A stretch of 31,034 bases of DNA from an uncultured Lachnospiraceae bacterium (GTDB lineage: Bacteria; Bacillota; Clostridia; Lachnospirales; Lachnospiraceae), in the NCBI GenBank assembly GCA_910580015.1, contig CAJTVT010000036.1, positions 1 to 31,034 of the forward strand. The letters run 5' to 3'. Position 1 is the stretch's first letter; each line of letters starts with the position of its first letter. A program made the position numbers and the translations under genes. This document shows positions 1 through 6,638 of the stretch, one piece after another. The notes under the pieces are model-generated. The model did not search any database and was not told where the DNA came from. It worked only from the letters and a program-made list of their open reading frames with translations.

Positions 1-1099
1 GATGAATCAGCTCAATGCTCATCTCTACGTTATCACCAGGCATGCACATTTCTGTTCCATCTGGTAAGTTGCAGACACCTGTTACGTCTGTTGTTCTGAA
101 GTAGAACTGTGGTCTGTAGTTGTTGAAGAACGGAGTATGACGTCCACCTTCATCTTTGGTCAGAACGTACACCTGAGCAGTAAATTTGGTATGGCAAGTA
201 ACACTACCTGGTTTAGCCAAAACCTGTCCTCTTTCGATCTCTGTTCTCTGAATACCACGAAGCAGCGCACCAATGTTATCACCAGCCTGAGCTTCATCTA
301 ACAGCTTACGGAACATCTCGATACCAGTTACAACAGTCTTCTTGGTCTCTTCTTTGATACCAACAATTTCAACTTCCTCATTTACATGCAGAACACCACG
401 CTCTACTCTACCAGTAGCAACGGTTCCACGACCAGTAATGGTGAAGATATCCTCGATTGGCATCAGGAATGGCTGATCGGTTGCACGCTGAGGATCTGGA
501 ATATGCTCGTCCACTGCTGCCATAAGTTCCATAACCTTGTCGCCCCATTCTCCCTTAGGATCTTCCAGAGCTTTCAGAGCGGAACCTTTGATGATTGGGC
601 AATCTGTAAATTCATACTCTTCCAAAATCTCAGTAATTTCCATCTCTACCAATTCAAGCAACTCTTCGTCATCAACCATATCGCATTTGTTCATAAATAC
701 AACGATATAAGGTACACCTACCTGACGGGACAACAAGATGTGCTCCTTGGTCTGAGCCATAACGCCATCAGTAGCAGCAACAACAAGGATTGCTCCATCC
801 ATCTGTGCTGCACCAGTAATCATGTTCTTTACATAGTCAGCATGGCCTGGGCAGTCAACGTGTGCATAGTGTCTATTATCTGTCTCGTACTCAACGTGAG
901 CTGTAGAAATGGTGATACCTCTTTCTCTCTCTTCTGGAGCCTTGTCGATGTTCTCAAAATCAGTAGCCTCATTTCCAGCAACTCTCTCAGATAAAACCTT
1001 AGTAATAGCCGCTGTTAAAGTAGTCTTACCATGGTCAACGTGACCAATGGTTCCGATATTGCAATGCGGTTTTGTTCTCTCAAATTTAGCTTTAGCCAT
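1..1099 (-). CDS. tuf: Elongation factor Tu, 3'-truncated by window edge
   Basis: EF-Tu is the GTPase that delivers aminoacyl-tRNA to the ribosomal A site in the cytoplasm. The minus-strand frame is open from ATG at 1099 to the left edge and gives 366 residues. It starts MAKAKFERTKPHCNIGTIGH and carries P-loop GHVDHGKT (residues 19-26), switch II DCPGH, NKCD and the SAL motif, followed by the beta-barrel domains. Full-length EF-Tu is about 397 residues, so roughly 30 C-terminal residues lie outside the window. The start is supported by AAGGAGGA a few bases upstream. The gene follows fusA by 113 nt but has its own strong promoter in that gap, so it can be expressed above the rest of the str operon, as is usual for EF-Tu. 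No frameshift or unusual residue was seen. Confidence 0.98.
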   Translation of the reverse strand, partial: MAKAKFERTKPHCNIGTIGHVDHGKTTLTAAITKVLSERVAGNEATDFENIDKAPEERERGITISTAHVEYETDNRHYAHVDCPGHADYVKNMITGAAQMDGAILVVAATDGVMAQTKEHILLSRQVGVPYIVVFMNKCDMVDDEELLELVEMEITEILEEYEFTDCPIIKGSALKALEDPKGEWGDKVMELMAAVDEHIPDPQRATDQPFLMPIEDIFTITGRGTVATGRVERGVLHVNEEVEIVGIKEETKKTVVTGIEMFRKLLDEAQAGDNIGALLRGIQRTEIERGQVLAKPGSVTCHTKFTAQVYVLTKDEGGRHTPFFNNYRPQFYFRTTDVTGVCNLPDGTEMCMPGDNVEMSIELIH

Positions 1100-1166
1100 T
1101 TTATAACGTCCTCCTTAATTTTCTGCCCCCTATGGGCTGTCTCATTTTACTACTCAGCTATCTATG

Positions 1167-1195
1167 ATTATATTCGATAATCATTGGATTTTCAA
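1167..1195 (-). promoter_or_regulatory. SigA-type promoter of tuf
   Basis: On the minus strand TTGAAA (1190-1195) is followed by a 17-bp spacer and TATAAT (1167-1172). This matches the housekeeping consensus with one mismatch in the -35 box and optimal spacing. Initiation would be near 1160, giving a leader of about 60 nt before the tuf start at 1099. It lies just beyond the fusA stop codon, so tuf gains an independent transcript. Confidence 0.85.
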
Positions 1196-1212
1196 GTGTT
1201 TTCTTCACTTTC

Positions 1213-3327
1213 CTATGCTTTTGCAGAAATAACTTTTTCCTGAACGGACTTCGGAACCTGCTCATATTTCTCAAAAAACATGGAATAATTACCACGTCCC
1301 TGAGTCTTGGAACGAAGGTCGGTGGAATAACCAAACATTTCAGCCAGTGGTACAAATGCACGTACAATCTTACCACCGCCAAGATCATCCATTCCTTCGA
1401 TACGACCACGACGGGAATTGATGTCACCAATAACATCTCCCATATATTCTTCTGGCATGGTCACTTCTACCTTCATGATTGGCTCTAACAGAATAGGGGT
1501 TGCCTTCTTCATAGCTTCCTTAAATGCCATAGATCCTGCAATGTGGAATGCCATTTCTGAAGAATCCACCTCATGATAAGAACCATCATATACAGTAGCA
1601 TGAACACCAACAACTGGGAATCCAGCAAGAATACCTGCTTTTGTAGCTTCTTCGATACCTTCGCCTACAGCTGGGATATATTCTTTTGGAATTGCACCAC
1701 CCACAACTTCGGAGTCAAATTTAAATAACTCTTCTCCATTGGCATCCATAGGCTCAAACCGTACTTTACAATGTCCATATTGTCCACGTCCACCAGACTG
1801 TTTTGCATATTTGTATTCCTGCTCGATCGGCTTGGTGAATGTCTCTTTGTAAGCAACCTGAGGAGCTCCAACATTGGCCTCAACTTTGAATTCACGCAGT
1901 AATCGGTCAACGATAATCTCCAAATGCAGCTCACCCATTCCTGCAATGATAGTCTGTCCTGTCTCCGTATTGGTATGTGCACGGAATGTAGGATCCTCTT
2001 CTGCAAGTTTTGCAAGAGCTTCTCCCATCTTGCCCTGTCCAGCCTTAGTCTTTGGCTCAATTGCAAGCTCAATAACCGGTTCTGGGAACTCCATGGATTC
2101 CAGAATTACTGGATGCTGTTCATCACAAATGGTATCGCCTGTACTGGTAAACTTAAATCCAACTGCTGCTGCTATATCTCCAGAATACACTTTGTCAAGC
2201 TCAGCCCTCTTATTTGCATGCATCTGCAAAATACGTCCCACACGTTCTTTTTTTCCTTTGGTAGCATTCAATACATAAGACCCAGAATTGATAGTACCAG
2301 AGTACACACGGAAGAATGCAAGTTTTCCAACAAATGGGTCTGTCATAATCTTAAATGCCAATGCAGAGAATGGTTCAGAGTCAGAAGAATGTCTTTCCAT
2401 TTCATTTCCTTCCAAATCAACACCCTTAATGGATGGGATATCGGTAGGAGCTGGCATATAATCCAAAATGGCATCCAATAACTTCTGAACACCCTTATTG
2501 CGGTAAGCAGAACCACAGCATACTGGAACAGCTGCACAATTACAGGTTCCTTTTCTAAGAGCTGCTTTCAAAGCTTCCACAGAAGGCTCTTTATCTTCCA
2601 AAAACTCCATCATCAGATCGTCATCTAACTCACATATTTTTTCCACTAATTCCGCACGATACAACTCCGCATCGTCCTTCATATCATCTGGAATATCTGT
2701 GATAGAAATATCATCGCCCTTATCATCATTGTAGATGTAGGCTTTCATTTCAAACAAATCTATAATTCCTTTAAAATCATCTTCTTTACCGATAGGCAAT
2801 TGAAGAATAATTGCATTTTTACCTAAACGATTCTTGATCTGCTCTACAGCTCCGTAGAAATTCGCTCCAAGGATGTCCATTTTATTGATAAATGCCATTC
2901 TTGGTACGTTATAGGTATCAGCCTGACGCCATACATTTTCTGACTGAGGCTCTACTCCACCTTTTGCACAGAAAACTCCCACTGCGCCATCCAGTACACG
3001 GAGTGAACGCTCAACCTCAACCGTAAAGTCAACGTGTCCCGGAGTATCAATAATATTGATACGATGTTCCAAGGCACCTGCCTTCGGCTTACAGTTCTCC
3101 TGCTCTGTCCAGTGACAGGTTGTAGCGGCTGAAGTAATCGTGATTCCTCTTTCCTGTTCCTGCTCCATCCAGTCCATGGTAGCAGTACCTTCATGAGTAT
3201 CACCAATTTTATAATTAACACCAGTATAATAAAGAATACGCTCTGTCAATGTGGTCTTACCCGCATCGATATGAGCCATAATACCAATGTTTCTGGTTCT
3301 CTCTAATGGATATTCTCTTCCAGCCAA
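1213..3327 (-). CDS. fusA: Elongation factor G
   Basis: EF-G is the GTPase that drives translocation of tRNA and mRNA and, with RRF, ribosome recycling. The 704-residue product has G1 AHIDAGKTT at about 18-26, the RGITITSA switch I, DTPGHVDF, NKMD and the downstream domains II-V, ending near YEQVPKSVQEKVISAKA. Between the switch I strand and DTPGH it carries an extra loop of about 14 residues with two cysteines (TCHW...ENCKPKAG...), compared with the short loop of most EF-Gs; from memory, this loop is seen in Lachnospiraceae. The start codon is TTG at 3327, with AGGAGG ahead of it, and the N-terminus MAGREYPLERTRN fits the family. It lies 21 nt after rpsG, so the two are cotranscribed. No fusidic acid resistance change was recognised. 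Confidence 0.98.
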   Translation of the reverse strand: MAGREYPLERTRNIGIMAHIDAGKTTLTERILYYTGVNYKIGDTHEGTATMDWMEQEQERGITITSAATTCHWTEQENCKPKAGALEHRINIIDTPGHVDFTVEVERSLRVLDGAVGVFCAKGGVEPQSENVWRQADTYNVPRMAFINKMDILGANFYGAVEQIKNRLGKNAIILQLPIGKEDDFKGIIDLFEMKAYIYNDDKGDDISITDIPDDMKDDAELYRAELVEKICELDDDLMMEFLEDKEPSVEALKAALRKGTCNCAAVPVCCGSAYRNKGVQKLLDAILDYMPAPTDIPSIKGVDLEGNEMERHSSDSEPFSALAFKIMTDPFVGKLAFFRVYSGTINSGSYVLNATKGKKERVGRILQMHANKRAELDKVYSGDIAAAVGFKFTSTGDTICDEQHPVILESMEFPEPVIELAIEPKTKAGQGKMGEALAKLAEEDPTFRAHTNTETGQTIIAGMGELHLEIIVDRLLREFKVEANVGAPQVAYKETFTKPIEQEYKYAKQSGGRGQYGHCKVRFEPMDANGEELFKFDSEVVGGAIPKEYIPAVGEGIEEATKAGILAGFPVVGVHATVYDGSYHEVDSSEMAFHIAGSMAFKEAMKKATPILLEPIMKVEVTMPEEYMGDVIGDINSRRGRIEGMDDLGGGKIVRAFVPLAEMFGYSTDLRSKTQGRGNYSMFFEKYEQVPKSVQEKVISAKA

Positions 3328-3348
3328 GGTTTTTTCCTCCTAAAAATG

Positions 3349-3819
3349 TTAAAAACGATAATGCGCAAAAGCCTTGTTTGCCTCTGCCATCTTATGCATA
3401 TCTTCTTTCTTCTTTACAGATGCGCCTGTATTGTTGGCTGCATCCATAATTTCATTTGCCAGTCTCTCTTCCATGGTCTTTTCGCCTCTTTTACGTGAAA
3501 AAAGGGTGAGCCAGCGGAGAGCCAAAGCCTGACGCCTGTCAGGTCTTACCTCGATAGGAACCTGATAGGTCGCTCCTCCGATACGTCTTGCCTTCACTTC
3601 CAGTACGGGCATGATATTGTTCATAGCCTCTTCAAATACCTCGATTGCCGGCTTATCGGTCTTTTCTGCAACTCTGTTAAATGCTCCGTATACAATTTTC
3701 TGAGCTACGCCTTTCTTACCGTCTAACATAATATTATTGATAAGTTTGGTAACCACTTTATTATTGTACAGCGGATCTGCTAAAACGTCTCTCTTCTGAG
3801 TATGTCCTTTACGTGGCAC
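3349..3819 (-). CDS. rpsG: 30S ribosomal protein S7
   Basis: S7 is a primary 16S rRNA binding protein that nucleates the head of the 30S subunit and contacts the E site. The product is 156 residues and begins with GTG followed by PRKGHTQKRDVLADP, the normal S7 N-terminus. AAGGAGGG stands seven bases before the GTG. An ATG seven codons further upstream lies ahead of this ribosome binding site and is rejected as the start. Conserved core segments include KLINNIMLDGKKGVAQ and GGATYQVPIEVRPDRRQALALRW. It sits between rpsL and fusA as in most bacteria, but the gap from rpsL is unusually long at 263 nt and contains hairpins (see that region). Confidence 0.97.
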   Translation of the reverse strand: MPRKGHTQKRDVLADPLYNNKVVTKLINNIMLDGKKGVAQKIVYGAFNRVAEKTDKPAIEVFEEAMNNIMPVLEVKARRIGGATYQVPIEVRPDRRQALALRWLTLFSRKRGEKTMEERLANEIMDAANNTGASVKKKEDMHKMAEANKAFAHYRF

Positions 3820-4082
3820 GTCGCTTCCCTCCTTAATCATTCCTTTTTGATATTTCGATTAATTCAACGGTACTCACATGTGTCAGTTACATTTACCTAT
3901 AACTGGGATAGCAGCTTATACGCTGCATTTCCAACTAACTATCTGTGTATTCGTGCGGAAATTTATCTAAAAAGAATGTGCGCCAAAACGCTTTCCAACA
4001 CTAAACCTATAGTAGTTCTCGTCCGTTGCTCTCTGTGCAACCAGACTCCACACCTGCTGTGATACTATTGGTTCGCTAAAAT
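3820..4082 (-). other. Structured 263-nt rpsL-rpsG intergenic region
   Basis: No convincing gene is present. Two perfect 5-bp stem-loops can be read: GTTGC/GCAAC (4025-4041, 7-nt loop) and GCAGC/GCTGC (3911-3926, 6-nt loop). A short GTG-initiated frame of about 28 codons starts after AGCAG at the rpsL-proximal end, but nothing supports its translation. In E. coli the rpsL-rpsG gap is where S7 binds its own mRNA and represses translation. Whether this region does the same is inference. No promoter of comparable quality to the rpsL one was found. Confidence 0.4.
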
Positions 4083-4505
4083 TTATTTCTTAGCGTCTTT
4101 TGGTCTCTTTGCACCATATTTGGAACGAGCCTGGCGTCTGTTTGCAACACCTGCGGTATCTAAAGTTCCACGGATGATATGGTATCTTGTACCTGGTAAA
4201 TCTTTTACTCTTCCACCACGGATCAGAACAACACTATGTTCCTGCAAATTGTGACCCTCTCCTGGAATGTAGCTTGTCACTTCAATTCCATTGGAAAGAC
4301 GTACTCTGGCGATTTTACGAAGAGCAGAGTTAGGTTTCTTAGGAGTCGCAGTCTTAACTGCCGTACAGACACCTCTCTTCTGGGGAGCTGATACATCTGT
4401 CGGACGTTTCTTCAGGGAATTATAACCCTTCTGCAAAGCAGGGGCTGTAGATTTCTTCTCAGATGTCTGTCTTCCTTTTCTTACTAACTGGTTAAATGTT
4501 GGCAT
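4083..4505 (-). CDS. rpsL: 30S ribosomal protein S12
   Basis: S12 lies at the subunit interface near the decoding centre and affects accuracy and streptomycin response. The protein is 140 residues, starting MPTFNQLVRKGRQ from ATG at 4505. A GTG three codons earlier overlaps the AGGAGGTG ribosome binding site and is rejected. The loop PKKPNSALRK carries Lys56 (equivalent of the E. coli K42/K43 site) and GGRVKDLPG carries Lys101 with Asp102, so the usual streptomycin-resistance positions are wild type. It is the first gene of the rpsL-rpsG-fusA transcript and has a perfect consensus promoter 53 nt upstream of the start codon. Confidence 0.98.
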   Translation of the reverse strand: MPTFNQLVRKGRQTSEKKSTAPALQKGYNSLKKRPTDVSAPQKRGVCTAVKTATPKKPNSALRKIARVRLSNGIEVTSYIPGEGHNLQEHSVVLIRGGRVKDLPGTRYHIIRGTLDTAGVANRRQARSKYGAKRPKDAKK

Positions 4506-4557
4506 TCTTTTCACCTCCTGTAAAATTATACGTGCCTCTATGCATGCACGCTAAATC

Positions 4558-4586
4558 ATTATATAAAGATAAAATTGGTCTGTCAA
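4558..4586 (-). promoter_or_regulatory. Consensus SigA promoter of the str operon (rpsL)
   Basis: On the minus strand TTGACA (4581-4586), a 17-bp spacer and TATAAT (4558-4563) form an exact match to the vegetative promoter consensus. Initiation near 4551 gives a leader of about 45 nt. The leader contains an imperfect CGTGC/GCACG stem just ahead of the AGGAGGTG ribosome binding site. This makes rpsL-rpsG-fusA transcriptionally independent of rpoBC and of the two accessory genes upstream. Confidence 0.92.
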
Positions 4587-4624
4587 GAGTTTTTTCTTAT
4601 TTTTCAAGCTAATGGCCAAATTCA

Positions 4625-5980
4625 TTATGATTTCTTTTGAAAGAAATCATCAATATTTTCTTTAATCTTCTCAGGTTCCATTGTCTTGAGCAAATATCCT
4701 GCTGGTTTTAGAGCAATCACTTTGGTAACTCTCTCCTTATCCACTGTACCTGTTAGAAAAATTACAGGCATATCTGCAAACTCTTTCTCAGAACGTATCA
4801 TTTCCAGAACCTGCCTGCCATCACAGACGGGCATCTCATAATCCAAAAGAACTAAATCTGGCCTTTCCAAAAACATACTTCTAAGCGCTGACACACCAGA
4901 GTTGGCCGTCATAATATCATAATCTTTCCCCAGCATTTCCTTCATACTTTGTAAAACAACTGCCGAATCATCCACAACAAGAATCTTGTTTTTTTTCTGT
5001 CCCTTCTCACTGGCCTCATTATGTTTCAGATATTTTTTAATCTCCGTCATAGCATTCTCCGGCCGAATAGAGGTTCCCTCCATTGCCCTAAGCAAATGAG
5101 GTGCCATAACGCAAAAAGCAAAATATCCTTCCCCCGTATCAAACAACAAGCTGCTCTGAGGAGTCTGCCTTCTATATACTTTATAAAACTGATCATAAGT
5201 AAGCAAATGCTCTTCCTTTACTTCAAATACCTCGGTTGTGGGAAAATGCTCTCTGATTCGTTCCAAAAACTGCCGCGCAATATACCTGGTAATGTTCATT
5301 GTCATTGTATTCAGCTTATCCATCTCAACTCCCATAACCCCACCAACCGTGTTGAGCAAAAGCCGCTCCTCAAAGATCAGAAAAACTTCCCATGCCTCCC
5401 CCTTCTCAGAACCATAGACCAAATGGTAATATATACCCTTACCAAATTTCTCTCCCCCATAACTGTCACTGATCACCCTTGCATCCAAACGAAACAGTTC
5501 ATATAAAAGTTGAAGGATCACTTGTTTCATCGCTGCCTGCTCTTCTTCTGGCAGAAGGCCAATCCATTTGCTCAAAGACTTTCCTGTCATTGCCTGATCT
5601 TCCGTCAAAGTATGTCCAATTAGCCACCCCGCACATACTGCCAGAAAGTGTTCCACAGCATCTTCAGAATAATTGGTAGCCTCTAGTTCTCTTTCCATTT
5701 CTGGAAGCGTCTTTTTCCGAAAATTATCATGAAGACGCCTGTGCATTTCAAATCCCTGATAACTAATGGATGCCATATAAACTTCTTCCTCAGCAAAATG
5801 CTTCATGGCGTGTTCCTTAAAGTATTTAATCCCTTCTTGGCATACCCACTGACTCTTCTCTTTGTCTTTACTATAAGTAATCAGTTTATTCATAATGTTA
5901 AAAAGCTTTTTATGTTCCTTGTCAATGATATCTACACCAATATTAAATCTTTCCTGCCATTTAAATTGATTGTTATCCAT
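4625..5980 (-). CDS. Hemerythrin / CheX-like / response-regulator receiver fusion protein
   Basis: A cytoplasmic 451-residue sensor-regulator. Residues 1-135 form a bacterial hemerythrin domain with all seven diiron ligands at the classic spacing: His23, His61, Glu65, His80, His84, His123, Asp128. That set predicts O2 or redox binding. Residues about 145-315 form a central domain resembling CheX/CheC-type modules, but the family's E-x2-N signature is not clear, so this is tentative. Residues 331-448 are a REC domain: acidic pair Asp337-Asp338, phosphoacceptor Asp380 in LLDYEMP, Thr410 and Lys432 (followed by Thr, not the usual Pro). There is no DNA-binding, kinase or GGDEF output. The start is ATG at 5980 after AAGGAGGG; a longer upstream start is rejected. 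No partner kinase or chemotaxis gene is nearby. The gene sits between cotH and rpsL, an unusual place for it, with no clear terminator of its own. Confidence 0.85.
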   Translation of the reverse strand: MDNNQFKWQERFNIGVDIIDKEHKKLFNIMNKLITYSKDKEKSQWVCQEGIKYFKEHAMKHFAEEEVYMASISYQGFEMHRRLHDNFRKKTLPEMERELEATNYSEDAVEHFLAVCAGWLIGHTLTEDQAMTGKSLSKWIGLLPEEEQAAMKQVILQLLYELFRLDARVISDSYGGEKFGKGIYYHLVYGSEKGEAWEVFLIFEERLLLNTVGGVMGVEMDKLNTMTMNITRYIARQFLERIREHFPTTEVFEVKEEHLLTYDQFYKVYRRQTPQSSLLFDTGEGYFAFCVMAPHLLRAMEGTSIRPENAMTEIKKYLKHNEASEKGQKKNKILVVDDSAVVLQSMKEMLGKDYDIMTANSGVSALRSMFLERPDLVLLDYEMPVCDGRQVLEMIRSEKEFADMPVIFLTGTVDKERVTKVIALKPAGYLLKTMEPEKIKENIDDFFQKKS

Positions 5981-6262
5981 AAAGCCCTCCTTAATCATAT
6001 TAATTGAAGCATGCCTGAACAAAACCTTCTAAACAAATGTATTCCCAACTTTATCATAAATTGATGTTAGCGAGAGATGCCATCATAAATAATATCATTT
6101 GAATTAGATAGATAAAGAAATTCATAAAACGAAAACACATTTTAGCACACTTCAGATTATTAAAATCTCATTTTTGTATAACATTAATTTTTCAACGTCC
6201 TTTTCATACCCTAATCTTAAATCATAATTTTTCAGTTAATTATGTAAACGAATAGAAAATAT

Positions 6263-6276
6263 TTGATATAAATCAA
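6263..6276. promoter_or_regulatory. FNR/CRP-type palindromic site
   Basis: TTGATATAAATCAA is an exact TTGAT-N4-ATCAA inverted repeat, the classical FNR-family operator. On the minus strand a weak -10-like CATAAT/TAATTA sequence lies about 30 bp downstream, roughly where a class II activated promoter would have it. The only gene downstream is the hemerythrin-receiver fusion, whose start is about 285 bp away. The match is seen directly; regulatory use is inference, because the region is AT-rich and no Crp/Fnr gene is in the window. Confidence 0.35.
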
Positions 6277-6554
6277 TATTAAATTCTCATGATACACATT
6301 TCTGAAAAATTCAACCATAACAATCTTCACCCAGCTTTGCACTATGGACCAATTTTCTGAAAGATGATAGGATTTAAGGAAAAGAATCGTTTAAATTAGA
6401 TTATAACATGCCAAATTTTTCATTTCAATATATGCACTTAAAATATTTGTTTCACATGCAAAATCACTATTTTTGTGAAATCTGCACACAAAAAATAAAT
6501 TTTTCTTATAGTTTATTTTTTACTTGCTCAATAATACACACTCTCTCCAATAGC

Positions 6555-6592
6555 AAAATCGCCATGGAACAACCTTAAGCTGCTCCATGGCG
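6555..6592 (-). terminator. Rho-independent terminator of cotH gene
   Basis: On the minus strand the arms CGCCATGGAGCA and TGTTCCATGGCG pair over 12 positions with one G-U wobble (6560-6592). The short loop can pair further, and a modest T-tract (ATTTT) follows. It lies 46 nt after the CotH-family stop codon and should end that transcript before the long AT-rich gap. Confidence 0.8.
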
Positions 6593-6638
6593 ACTCCACT
6601 TATATCTTTGTCAAATTAGATTTTCCTGATGACATTAC

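Larger units (their letters stand above)
5981..6638. other. AT-rich 658-nt non-coding gap
   Basis: This is the longest gene-free stretch in the window and is clearly richer in A+T than its neighbours. No frame above 60 codons is open with a credible ribosome binding site. It contains the cotH terminator (6555-6592), a perfect TTGAT-N4-ATCAA palindrome (6263-6276), an inverted repeat TTTCACA/TGTGAAA (6450-6480) and, next to 5980, the ribosome binding site of the hemerythrin fusion gene. No strong -35/-10 pair was found for that gene. The rest shows nothing recognisable; it may be the relic of a lost gene, but no coding remnant is readable. Confidence 0.7.

Noticed and set aside
386..994. Plus-strand 202-codon open frame
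   Set aside because: It lies wholly antisense to tuf, which has all EF-Tu motifs; the product resembles nothing recognised.
1158..1436. Minus-strand 92-codon frame overlapping the fusA 3' end and tuf promoter
   Set aside because: It is out of frame with fusA, lacks a ribosome binding site and runs over the tuf promoter.
4083..4505. Streptomycin-resistance change in rpsL
   Set aside because: Lys56 and Lys101, the usual sites, are unchanged.
5981..6638. A degraded gene in the long gap
   Set aside because: Stop codons occur in all frames and no protein family remnant could be read, so no pseudogene is called.
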